Assembly (NCBI GenBank): GCA_963807305.1
Contig: CAWEBN010000009.1
Location: 91,950 to 155,949 of the forward strand
DNA length: 64,000 bases
Direction of reading: 5' to 3'
Origin: JAOPZW01 sp963807305
Lineage (GTDB): Bacteria; Actinomycetota; Thermoleophilia; Solirubrobacterales; Solirubrobacteraceae
The position numbers were made by a program, and so were the translations under genes. The notes under the pieces are model-generated. The model was given only the letters and a program-made list of their open reading frames with translations, searched no databases and was not told the origin of the DNA. This document shows positions 8,366 through 15,711 of the stretch, piece by piece. Each line of letters opens with the position of its first letter. Position 1 is the first letter of the stretch.

Positions 8366-9316
8366 ATGACGCCCAGCGTCGAGGAGCTGGCTCCGCGGTC
8401 CGAGGACGAGGTGCGTGCGCGCCTCGCGGCCGGGAAGCTCGTCGAGGGCCTGCAGCACATGTCGCCGGAGTACCTCAAGGGGATCCGGCGGATCCTCACG
8501 GTCTCGGCCGACACCGAGCTCATCAGCGCGCCGGCCTACCTGCGCGCCGCCGCCCACGCGCCGGCGCTGAACAACTTCGGCTCGGCCGTCTCGATCATCC
8601 AGGACGAGCTCGCCCACGCGCACATCGGGTACCGGCTGCTGGGCGACCTCGGCGTCGACATGAGCGCGCTGATCTACGAGCGCGAGCCCACGGCCTTCAA
8701 GTACCCGTACGCCTTCGACGTGCCGCTCGACTCCTGGCACGAGCTCGTGATGGCCAACGCGCTCTACGACCAGGCCGGCTTCGTGCTGCTCTCCGACGTG
8801 CACCGGTCGAGCACCTTCGGGCCCTGGAAGCGCGCCCTCGCCAAGGTGGACAAGGAGGAGACCTTCCACCTGCGCCACGGGCGCACGTGGGTCAGGAAGC
8901 TGTGCGCCGATCCGGTCGAGAAGGCCCGCATCCAGGCGGCCGCGGACTGGATGTTCATCCTCACCCTCGAGTGGTTCGGCCTGCCCGACGAGCGCAAGCG
9001 CCACGGCATCCAGCTCGAGTACGGCTTCAAGGGAATGACCAACGACGAGCTGCGCCAGGCGTGGATGGCCGAGGTGGTGCCGTTCATGGACGAGGTCGGC
9101 ATCGAGGTCCCGGCCCACGCGGACGGCGATCGCTGGGTCATCGACTGCCCCTTCCCGGCGCGCTTCGACGCCGAGGCCAAGCGCTGGCTGCTCGAGGAGG
9201 GCGCCATCGGCTGGGACGAGGTCATGGTGCGCTGGAAGGGGCGCGGGCCGATGAACGGCAACTACGTCGAGCGGCTGCAGCGCGGCTACCGCTCGCGCCT
9301 GGCGGTGGCGGCATGA
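8366..9316 (+). CDS. paaA: phenylacetyl-CoA-epoxidase-like oxygenase, catalytic alpha subunit (PaaA-like)
   Basis: A 316-residue ferritin-fold diiron protein related to PaaA, the catalytic subunit of the 1,2-phenylacetyl-CoA epoxidase, which inserts one oxygen atom into a CoA-activated aromatic ring. The expected iron ligands are all visible: Glu51 (DTEL), Glu81/His84 (DELAH), Asp135 (LYDQAG) and Glu165/His168 (EETFH). The start at ATG 8366 is favoured by an AGGA at 8355-8358 and by where homology begins; an upstream in-frame extension to 8297 would cross the promoter. The stop overlaps the next start (ATGA). Given the benzoate-type ligase opposite, the substrate may be benzoyl-CoA or another aryl-CoA rather than phenylacetyl-CoA; that is inference. 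Confidence 0.85.
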   Translation: MTPSVEELAPRSEDEVRARLAAGKLVEGLQHMSPEYLKGIRRILTVSADTELISAPAYLRAAAHAPALNNFGSAVSIIQDELAHAHIGYRLLGDLGVDMSALIYEREPTAFKYPYAFDVPLDSWHELVMANALYDQAGFVLLSDVHRSSTFGPWKRALAKVDKEETFHLRHGRTWVRKLCADPVEKARIQAAADWMFILTLEWFGLPDERKRHGIQLEYGFKGMTNDELRQAWMAEVVPFMDEVGIEVPAHADGDRWVIDCPFPARFDAEAKRWLLEEGAIGWDEVMVRWKGRGPMNGNYVERLQRGYRSRLAVAA

Positions 9317-9636
9317 CGGCGGGCGTCGAGGCGCGGCTGTGGCGCGCGCTGCAGGAGGTCGAGGACCCCGAGATCCCGATCTCGGTCGTGGGCATGGGGC
9401 TGATCGTCTCGATCGCCTACCGCGCCGGCGAGCGGGCCGTCGACGTGGAGCTGACCTACACCTCGATGGGGTGCCCGGCCATGGAGTTCATCCAGGACGA
9501 CATCCGCGCGCGCCTGCTGGCCGAGCCCGACGTCGACGAGGTCCGCATCGAGGTCGTCTGGGACCCGGTGTGGACGCGCAGCCGCATCCGCGAGGACGCC
9601 CGCGCGACCATGCGCAGCCTGGGGATCGTGGCATGA
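9313..9636 (+). CDS. paaD: PaaD-like MIP18/DUF59 protein (N-terminal half of PaaD only)
   Basis: A 107-residue protein with the MIP18/DUF59 core: DPEIPISVVGMGLIVSI near the N-terminus and the conserved cysteine in TSMGCPAMEF. Proteins of this family help assemble iron centres, and PaaD is needed to mature the epoxidase. Canonical PaaD is about 165 residues and ends in a four-cysteine zinc ribbon; here that ribbon is missing and is instead encoded separately at 10507-10680. Both ends are in ATGA overlaps with the PaaA-like and PaaB-like genes, so translation is coupled. Gene order A-D-B-C differs from the usual A-B-C-D-E. Confidence 0.83.
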   Translation: MTAGVEARLWRALQEVEDPEIPISVVGMGLIVSIAYRAGERAVDVELTYTSMGCPAMEFIQDDIRARLLAEPDVDEVRIEVVWDPVWTRSRIREDARATMRSLGIVA

Positions 9637-9830
9637 CCACGACGCGCGACCACGTGTGGGAGGTCTTCGCCCGCCAGGCCTACGAGGACCCGCTGCACCA
9701 CGTCGGCGCCGTGACCGAGGAGGACGAGGACCTCGCGCTCGTCAGTGCCCGCGCGATCTACGACGAGCAGCCGTGGGTGCAGATGATCATCGTCCCGCGC
9801 GCCGCCATCCGCGAGGCGATCCGCGCATGA
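9633..9830 (+). CDS. paaB: PaaB-like small subunit of aryl-CoA oxygenase
   Basis: A 65-residue protein matching the PaaB pattern: an early VWEVFARQ, a histidine pair in LHHVGAV, an acidic stretch, then SARAIYDEQPWVQMIIVPRAAI. PaaB is non-catalytic and bridges PaaAC heterodimers; the Escherichia coli protein is about 95 residues, so this is a short version lacking the C-terminal tail. It begins at the ATGA overlap at 9633 and ends in another ATGA overlap with the PaaC-like gene at 9827. Assignment rests on pattern and context because the protein is short. Confidence 0.78.
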   Translation: MTTTRDHVWEVFARQAYEDPLHHVGAVTEEDEDLALVSARAIYDEQPWVQMIIVPRAAIREAIRA

Positions 9831-10510
9831 CCATGGTGGGGCTCGTGGCCTCCCTGGCCGACAACAAGGCCGCGCTCGGGCGCCGCTACGCCGAGTGGGC
9901 GGTGAGCGCGCCGACTCTCGAGTCCGCCGTCGCCGCCGCCGCGATGGCGCAGGACGAGCTCGGGCACGCGCGCTCGACCTACCCGGTGCTCAAGGCGCTG
10001 GGCATGGAGGCCGAGGAGCACGGCGTCGAGGGTGGCCCGCGGCGGCTGGCGCTGCTCGACGCGGAGCTGCCCGACTGGACGTCGTTCATCGCCGCCAACC
10101 TGCTCGTCGACGGCGTCCTGGCGACCTTCGTCTCGGCCTGCGTCGACAGCAGCGTCGCGCCCATGGCCCAGCGCGCGCGCAAGATCCTGCAGGAGGAGGG
10201 CTCGCACCGCGTGCATGCAGAGGCGTGGGCGCGGCGGCTGTGCCGCGCAGGCGCCGGCGAGCGCGAGGCGCTGGTCACGCGCCTGCTCGACACGTGGGAG
10301 CACGCAGGACGCTGGCCCGGCCCGGCCGACGATCCCGACGTCCGCGCGGCCGTCGGCGAGGGCATGCTCCGCCATGACGCCTCCCAGCAGCGCGAGCGCG
10401 TGCGCGCGTGGCTCGTCGACCTGCTCGGCGCCGAGGGCGTGTCGATCGCCCTCGAGGAGCCGACCGACTGGTCGCGCTGGGACCCCGAGACGCGACGCTA
10501 CGAACCGTGA
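9827..10510 (+). CDS. paaC: PaaC-like structural subunit of aryl-CoA oxygenase, with retained iron-ligand residues
   Basis: A 227-residue ferritin-fold protein whose start (LADNKAALGRRYAEWAVSAP) matches PaaC (LGDNCLVLSQRLGEW... in E. coli). Canonical PaaC forms a heterodimer with PaaA but has lost its iron site. Here a full candidate set is visible: Glu23, Glu45/His48 (DELGH), Asp96 and Glu125/His128 (EEGSH), laid out like the PaaA ligands. At 227 residues it is shorter than the usual roughly 250. It ends WDPETRRYEP and its stop overlaps the GTG of the zinc-ribbon gene. Confidence 0.82.
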   Translation: MTMVGLVASLADNKAALGRRYAEWAVSAPTLESAVAAAAMAQDELGHARSTYPVLKALGMEAEEHGVEGGPRRLALLDAELPDWTSFIAANLLVDGVLATFVSACVDSSVAPMAQRARKILQEEGSHRVHAEAWARRLCRAGAGEREALVTRLLDTWEHAGRWPGPADDPDVRAAVGEGMLRHDASQQRERVRAWLVDLLGAEGVSIALEEPTDWSRWDPETRRYEP

Positions 10511-10680
10511 GCGCGGCGCCGACCTGTCCGTTCTGCGACGCGGCCACGGTCGAGCGCGTCGGGCAGTGGGGCGGGCAGATGATCACCGCGCAGTGGCGCT
10601 GCCAGGCGTGCGGGTCCTACTTCGAGGCGCTGCGCGAGGAGTTCGAGGACGCCGTGGTGGAGCGTTCCCGGCACGAGTGA
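10507..10680 (+). CDS. small zinc-ribbon protein, equivalent of the PaaD C-terminal domain
   Basis: A 57-residue protein with two cysteine pairs, Cys7/Cys10 (CPFC) and Cys32/Cys35 (CQAC), the spacing expected of a zinc ribbon. This is the same arrangement as the C-terminal domain of PaaD, and the encoded MIP18-type PaaD at 9313-9636 lacks it, so the two genes look like a split PaaD. The start is GTG at 10507 in a GTGA overlap with the PaaC-like gene, making it the fifth gene of the operon. No PaaE-like ferredoxin reductase follows; the electron-transfer partner must be elsewhere. Confidence 0.75.
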   Translation: MSAAPTCPFCDAATVERVGQWGGQMITAQWRCQACGSYFEALREEFEDAVVERSRHE

Positions 10681-10748
10681 GCAGGGACGGGCGCATGCGA
10701 CCTGAGGCGGATGCCCCATGCGACCGTACGGCTACGGCCCGCCTCGAA

Positions 10749-10765
10749 GGTCCATCCTCTGGACC
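10749..10765. promoter_or_regulatory. inverted repeat upstream of ABC/two-component operon
   Basis: A perfect six-base inverted repeat, GGTCCA and TGGACC separated by five bases, sits 29 bases upstream of the ABC ATPase start. Position and symmetry suit an operator, possibly for the response regulator encoded at the end of this operon, but a short RNA hairpin in the leader is also possible. A direct repeat of CATGCGACC (10694 and 10717) lies just upstream. Confidence 0.35.
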
Positions 10766-10794
10766 GATGGTGCCGCGCGCCGTCCGCGTCGATC

Positions 10795-11748
10795 ATGGAG
10801 GACATGATCACCGTGGATCACGTCAGCAAGCGCTACGGCGACAAGCTCGCCGTCGATGACCTGACGTTCACCGTCAAGCCGGGCATCGTCACGGGGTTCC
10901 TCGGGCCGAACGGCGCCGGGAAGTCCACCACGATGCGGATGATGCTCGGCCTCGACGCGCCGACCACCGGCAACGTGGAGGTCAACGGCAGGGCCTACCA
11001 CGATCTGCAGGCTCCGCTGCACGAGATCGGCGCCATGCTCGAGGCGCGCGCCATCCACACGGGCCGCAGCGCCTACAACCACCTCCTGGCGATGGCGCAG
11101 ACGCACGGCATCCCGCGCTCCCGCGTCGACGAGGTCATCGAGCTGGTCGGCCTCGAGGCGGTCGCCCGCCAGCGCGTCGGGAGCTTCTCGCTGGGCATGG
11201 CTCAGCGGCTCGGCGTGGCCTCGGCGCTGCTGGGCGACCCGGCCACGGTCATCCTCGACGAGCCCGCCAACGGCCTGGATCCGGAGGGCATCCTGTGGAT
11301 CCGCAACCTGCTCAAGGGGCTGGCGGCCGACGGGCGCACGGTCTTTCTCTCCTCGCACCTGATGAGCGAGATCGCGCTGACGGCAGAGCATCTGATCGTG
11401 ATCGGGCGCGGCCGGATGATCGCGGACACGACCGTCGCGGACATCGTCGCCCAGGCCTCCAAGTCCGCCGCGGTGCGCGTACGCACGCCCGACGCGACGC
11501 CGCTGCGCGCCGCGCTGGTGGCGGACGGCGCCACGGTCGCCAGCGCCGAGCTCGGCCTGCTCGAGGTCCACGGCCTGGCCAGCGAGCGCATCGGCGAGAT
11601 CGCCGCGCAGCACGGCCTCGTCCTGCACGAGCTCACGCCGCTGCAGGCCACGCTGGAGGACGCCTTCATGAGCCTGACGGGCGACTCCGTGGAGTACCAC
11701 GCCGGCGCCTTCGACATCAGCACCACCGGACTGGAGACCGCCGCATGA
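10795..11748 (+). CDS. ABC transporter ATP-binding protein
   Basis: A 317-residue ATPase of the drug/lantibiotic exporter class. Walker A is GPNGAGKST near residue 39, the signature is SLGMAQRLG, Walker B is ATVILDEPANGLDP and the switch histidine is in LSSHLMSE. A long C-terminal extension after residue 215 is typical of exporters of this class. I start at ATG 10795 (MEDM), with MITV three codons later as an alternative; the longer frame from 10711 has no homology. It overlaps the permease gene by ATGA, and the pair would move a peptide or hydrophobic compound out of the cell. The adjacent kinase and regulator suggest induction by a cell-envelope or drug signal. Confidence 0.88.
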   Translation: MEDMITVDHVSKRYGDKLAVDDLTFTVKPGIVTGFLGPNGAGKSTTMRMMLGLDAPTTGNVEVNGRAYHDLQAPLHEIGAMLEARAIHTGRSAYNHLLAMAQTHGIPRSRVDEVIELVGLEAVARQRVGSFSLGMAQRLGVASALLGDPATVILDEPANGLDPEGILWIRNLLKGLAADGRTVFLSSHLMSEIALTAEHLIVIGRGRMIADTTVADIVAQASKSAAVRVRTPDATPLRAALVADGATVASAELGLLEVHGLASERIGEIAAQHGLVLHELTPLQATLEDAFMSLTGDSVEYHAGAFDISTTGLETAA

Positions 11749-12575
11749 GCACCGCCGTCGCCACCGCCGACCGCGCCGCCGCGGCACCGCGCGGCAAGGT
11801 CACCCAGGCCCACGTCTTGCGCTCGGAATGGACCAAGCTGTTCACCCTGCGCTCGACGCGCTGGTCGCTGCTCGCCGGCTTCGTGTCCATGGCCGGCCTG
11901 GGCATCCTTGTCGCGGCGGTGCAGATGAGCCGCTGGACGCACCTGGAGCCGCACGAGCGGGCGACCTACAACTCCCTCGATCCCGCCGTCGGCGGCTGGC
12001 ACCTCGCCCAGCTCGCGATCGGCGTCCTCGGCGTGCTCGTGATCTCCGGCGAGTACTCCACGGGCATGATCCGCTCGAGCCTCATGGCCGTCCCGCGGCG
12101 GCTGCCGGTGCTGTGGGCCAAGATCGCGGTGTTCGCCGCCGTGACCTTCGTCCTGATGCTGATCGCCACGTTCATCTCGTTCTTCGGCGTCCAGGCGATC
12201 GTGACCCAGCACCATCAGCAGCACGCGCTCAGCGACCCCGGGGCGCTGCGGGTCGTCTTCGGGAGCGCGCTCTTCCTGACGGCGCTCGGGATCATGAGCA
12301 TCGCGCTCGGCGCGCTGGTCCGCAACACGGCCGGCGGCATCGCGCTCTTCGTCGGGCTCCTGTTCGTCCTGCCCGGGATCACGGCGATCCTGCCGGCGAG
12401 CGTCGCCGACTCGATCAGTCCCTACCTGCCGCTCAATGCCGGGACCACGGTGGCCTCGATCACCTTCGACAACCCCCATCACTTCTCCCCGTGGGGTGGG
12501 TTCGCGGTGTTCTGCGGCTACACGGCACTGGCGGTCGCCGCGGCCGCCGTCGCCCTGCTCCGACGCGACGCCTGA
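11745..12575 (+). CDS. ABC transporter permease
   Basis: A 276-residue integral membrane protein of the ABC-2 type that partners the upstream ATPase. After a soluble N-terminus (HVLRSEWTKLFTLRSTRWSL) I count six hydrophobic segments, including GFVSMAGLGILVAAV, LAQLAIGVLGVLVIS, IAVFAAVTFVLMLIATFISF and a final LAVAAAAVALL. The motif SGEYSTGMIRSSLMAVPRR is common to these permeases. It starts in the ATGA overlap with the ATPase stop at 11748; the kinase follows after about 30 bases. Confidence 0.87.
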   Translation: MSTAVATADRAAAAPRGKVTQAHVLRSEWTKLFTLRSTRWSLLAGFVSMAGLGILVAAVQMSRWTHLEPHERATYNSLDPAVGGWHLAQLAIGVLGVLVISGEYSTGMIRSSLMAVPRRLPVLWAKIAVFAAVTFVLMLIATFISFFGVQAIVTQHHQQHALSDPGALRVVFGSALFLTALGIMSIALGALVRNTAGGIALFVGLLFVLPGITAILPASVADSISPYLPLNAGTTVASITFDNPHHFSPWGGFAVFCGYTALAVAAAAVALLRRDA

Positions 12576-12605
12576 TCGCGACGCAGGCCGCGGGGCAGGG
12601 GTACC

Positions 12606-13799
12606 GTGAGGGACGTGAGCACGAGCCCGGATCCGCGATCGCACCGTCTCGCGAGGCTGGGCGCGTCGCGACCGTGGCTGCTGGACATCGCGATCGTCGC
12701 GGCGATCGTGGCCATCGGAACCCTGGGCGGCCCGCACCGTCACGGCGACCTCGACGGCCGGCTGTTCACCGTTGCGCTGGCGCTGCCGCTGCTCGTCCGT
12801 CGTCGGTACCCGGTCGGCGTCTTCGCGGTGATCTCCGCCATCGCCCTGGTCCAGTGGCTCGCCGACGTCCGGTCCTTCGGCGACAGCGCGCTGCTGGTGG
12901 CGCTCTACACCGTCGCGGCCACGCAGCCCCTGCGCACCACGCTCGTGGCCGCCGGGGTGGTCGAGACGGGGGTCGCCCTCGCCACCGCACGGTGGGCCGG
13001 CCCGCACTGGCAGGAGGCGTTCGTCGGCCTGTCGGGCATGGCCACGGCGGCGGCGGTCCTGGGGATCAACGTTCGTCACCGCCGGGCCGCGCTCACCCTC
13101 CTGCAGGAGCGCGCCGCGCGACTGGAGTACGAGCGCGACCAGCGGGGCCGCCTGGCGGCCGCCGCCGAGCGCTCCCGCATCGCGCGCGAGATGCACGACA
13201 TCGTCGCGCACAACCTGTCGGTGATCATCGCGCTCGCCGACGGTGCGAGCTTCGCCGTGCACGATGCTCCAGACCGGGCCGAGGTGGCGATGCAGACCGC
13301 GTCGCGCACGGGTCGCCAGGCGCTCAACGAGATGCGGCGTCTCCTGGGCGTGCTCCGCGAGGAGCAGAGCCCGCGGGAGCTCACGCCGCAGCCGGGCATC
13401 GACGAGATCGACCAGCTGATCGAGCAGGTGCGCAGCGCCGGCCTGCCGGTGCAGCACGATGTCGCGGGCCTGGCGCCCGAGCCGCTGCCGGCCGGACTGC
13501 AGCTGGCCGCCTATCGCATCGTGCAGGAGGCGCTGACCAACACGCTCAAGCACGCGGGCCTGGGCGCGGAGGCACGCGTGGCACTGACCTTCGAGGCCGA
13601 CGGCGTGCAGATCGAGGTCACCGATTCGGGGCCCGAGCGATGGCCCGCCGCGACCGAGGGCGTGGGACTGCGCGGCATGCGGGAGCGCGCCGCGGTCTAC
13701 GACGGCGTCGTCGAGGCCGGGCCGCTCGAAGGCGGCGGCTGGCGCGTCCGGACCCGGCTGACATCCGCCGCGGTTCCGGCGCAGGCGGCGCCCGCGTGA
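12606..13799 (+). CDS. sensor histidine kinase (NarL-partner, HisKA_3 type)
   Basis: A 397-residue membrane histidine kinase. The first 170 residues carry about five hydrophobic segments with almost no periplasmic loop, so the signal is probably sensed in the membrane. The phosphorylated histidine lies in REMHDIVAHNLSVII (near residue 199), and the ATPase domain shows the N-box EALTNTLKHAG and G-box GVGLRGMRERA. The start is GTG at 12606; a GTG three codons later is possible. Its stop overlaps the regulator start by GTGA. It probably controls the ABC exporter upstream, as in many Actinobacteria and Firmicutes operons. Confidence 0.88.
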   Translation: MRDVSTSPDPRSHRLARLGASRPWLLDIAIVAAIVAIGTLGGPHRHGDLDGRLFTVALALPLLVRRRYPVGVFAVISAIALVQWLADVRSFGDSALLVALYTVAATQPLRTTLVAAGVVETGVALATARWAGPHWQEAFVGLSGMATAAAVLGINVRHRRAALTLLQERAARLEYERDQRGRLAAAAERSRIAREMHDIVAHNLSVIIALADGASFAVHDAPDRAEVAMQTASRTGRQALNEMRRLLGVLREEQSPRELTPQPGIDEIDQLIEQVRSAGLPVQHDVAGLAPEPLPAGLQLAAYRIVQEALTNTLKHAGLGAEARVALTFEADGVQIEVTDSGPERWPAATEGVGLRGMRERAAVYDGVVEAGPLEGGGWRVRTRLTSAAVPAQAAPA

Positions 13800-14470
13800 G
13801 CCGCACCTCGATCGTCCTCGTCGACGATCAGGAGCTGCTGCGCATGGGCTTCCGGCTCGTCCTCGACGCCCAGCCCGATCTCGAGCTGGTGGGTGAGGCG
13901 TCAGATGGACGCGAGGCGCTCGAGCTCGTGGCCCGGCTGCAGCCCGACGTCGTCCTGATGGACGTGCGGATGGCGGGCATGGACGGGGTCGAGGCCACGC
14001 GGCACATCGTGGAGGGCGGAGGGCGCTCGCGCGTGATCATCCTCACCACCTTCGATCTCGACGAGTACGCCTACACGGCGCTGCGCGCCGGGGCGAGTGG
14101 CTTCCTGCTCAAGGACGCCCAGCCCGCCGACCTGCTCTCGGCGATCCGCGCGGTCGCCAGCGGGGACGCGGTCGTGGCACCGAGCACCACCCGCCGGCTG
14201 CTCGCGACCGTGGCGCACCGGCTGCCCGATCCGAGCTTCGAGCCCCCCGCGGTCGACCAGCAGTTCGAGGAGGTCACGCCGCGCGAGCGCGAGGTCCTCG
14301 TCGCCGTCGCCCGCGGCCTCTCCAACGCCGAGATCGCCGACCAGCTGGTGCTCTCCGAAGCGACGGTCAAGACGCACGTCGGGCGGATCCTCTCGAAGCT
14401 CCAGCTGCGCGACCGCGTCCAGATCGTCGTCTACGCCTACGAGCGCGGGCTCGTCGCGCCCGCGCCCTAG
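13796..14470 (+). CDS. response regulator, NarL/LuxR family
   Basis: A 224-residue regulator with an N-terminal receiver domain and a C-terminal LuxR-type helix-turn-helix. The acidic pair is in LVDDQELL, the phosphoacceptor aspartate in VVLMDVRMAGMDG (near residue 54), the switch threonine in ILTTFDLDEY and the conserved lysine in FLLKDAQP. The DNA-binding helix region is LSNAEIADQLVLSEATVKTH. The GTG start at 13796 overlaps the kinase stop. It ends 11 bases from a convergent membrane protein gene. Confidence 0.9.
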   Translation: MSRTSIVLVDDQELLRMGFRLVLDAQPDLELVGEASDGREALELVARLQPDVVLMDVRMAGMDGVEATRHIVEGGGRSRVIILTTFDLDEYAYTALRAGASGFLLKDAQPADLLSAIRAVASGDAVVAPSTTRRLLATVAHRLPDPSFEPPAVDQQFEEVTPREREVLVAVARGLSNAEIADQLVLSEATVKTHVGRILSKLQLRDRVQIVVYAYERGLVAPAP

Positions 14471-14481
14471 CCGAGCGCGCC

Positions 14482-15525
14482 TCAGGCCTTCGCCGCGTCG
14501 CGTTCGCCGGAGGCGCCGCGGCCGCCGACGTCGTTGAGCACGCCGTGCGCCTGGCGGTCGATCAGGCCGGTCACGATCTGCTGCGCGTAGCCGAAGATGA
14601 TGGCCCAGGCGATGATCTGGGCCGAGCTGTCGAGGGCACTCAGGCCCGGAACGAAGCCGCCGCGCATGAGCAGCAGCCCGACGACCGCCGTGATGGCGCC
14701 GGCCGGGAGCTTCAGCATCGCGAGCGAGAGCGGGACCTTGTAGGGCGTCGAGGTGCCGCGCATGCTGTGCAGCGCGGCCGCCCCGGCCACTGCCGCGGCC
14801 AGCAGGCCGACGATCTCGACGACGAGGACGTCCGCTGAGTGGACCGTGGCCTTGACGCCGTCGTCGAAGTCGCCGCCCTTGCCCGGGCCGGTCAGAGGTG
14901 CGCCGTTGATGTCGGCCCGGGTCTCGCCCGTGGCGCACACGACCTTGCCCTTGTCCTCGGGGTGAAAGCAGATCGGGACGGCGCGCGGCCAGATGGCGCC
15001 CGTGGCGGCGATGGCCATGGCCACGATCGTGAGGGCCACCGTTGCGCCGACGATGACGCGGAAGAAGCTGCCCAGCCGGACCACGTCGCGATGGCGCTGC
15101 GAGGTGGCCGCATGGAACGCGTTGACCACCGGCTCGCGTGCGGACTCCTCGAGCTTGTGGGGAGGGCGCTTGAGGTCGTGGGCGATGTCGTCGATCCGCA
15201 TCCGCCGGGGATCGGCCTTCGGCAGGTACCGGTAGACGTGGGCCTCGACGCTCGGCATCTTGCCCTCGAGCTGGTCGATCGGCGTCATCCGCAGGAGGAA
15301 GGACTCCGCCGCGTCGAGGTTGCCGAGCGTCGACTCCACCGAGTGGCTGTCCACCAGACGCAGGGACTTCTTCCACCACGGACGGCGATCCGCCAGCGCT
15401 GTCCTCTCGGCGGTGGCGAGAAAGTGGTCGATCGCCGTGCACAGCTCTGTGATCGCGGGGGAAGGAGCCACCTGGGCGCGGATCAGCTTTGCCTGCGCAT
15501 CGATTTCGAGCGCCTTGCGGTGCAC
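14482..15525 (-). CDS. membrane protein of unknown function
   Basis: I do not recognise this 347-residue protein. The N-terminal half (to about residue 155) is soluble and rich in charged residues. It is followed by four predicted membrane segments: VIVGATVALTIVAMAIAATG, VEIVGLLAAAVAGAAAL, AITAVVGLLLMRGG and IIAWAIIFGYAQQIVTGLI. Between the first and second is a loop with two cysteines (ICFHPEDKGKVVCA) that might form a disulfide outside the membrane. The start chosen is GTG at 15525; the frame is open for roughly 130 bases further upstream but I see no in-frame ATG or GTG there. It converges on the two-component operon and follows paaX on the same strand. Confidence 0.7.
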   Translation of the reverse strand: MHRKALEIDAQAKLIRAQVAPSPAITELCTAIDHFLATAERTALADRRPWWKKSLRLVDSHSVESTLGNLDAAESFLLRMTPIDQLEGKMPSVEAHVYRYLPKADPRRMRIDDIAHDLKRPPHKLEESAREPVVNAFHAATSQRHRDVVRLGSFFRVIVGATVALTIVAMAIAATGAIWPRAVPICFHPEDKGKVVCATGETRADINGAPLTGPGKGGDFDDGVKATVHSADVLVVEIVGLLAAAVAGAAALHSMRGTSTPYKVPLSLAMLKLPAGAITAVVGLLLMRGGFVPGLSALDSSAQIIAWAIIFGYAQQIVTGLIDRQAHGVLNDVGGRGASGERDAAKA

Positions 15526-15711
15526 CTCGTCGCGCCACGCGACAGTCAGCGCGCCCGCCGCAGCTTCGCGCGAAGCACGGTCGGTTCCGGTACGGGCATG
15601 ATCGGGATGTTCGGTGAGCGCCGACGTGGGTGCGACAGTCCCACCCGCGCTCGGGTCGCGACCCGAGACTGAGCTTTCAGCACAGGTTTGGGGCCCAGAA
15701 CGCCACGATGC

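Noticed and set aside
11202..13553. A 783-codon minus-strand frame opposite the ABC and kinase genes
   Set aside because: Low-complexity Arg/Asp/His-rich shadow with no motifs; the plus strand encodes four convincing genes in overlapping order.
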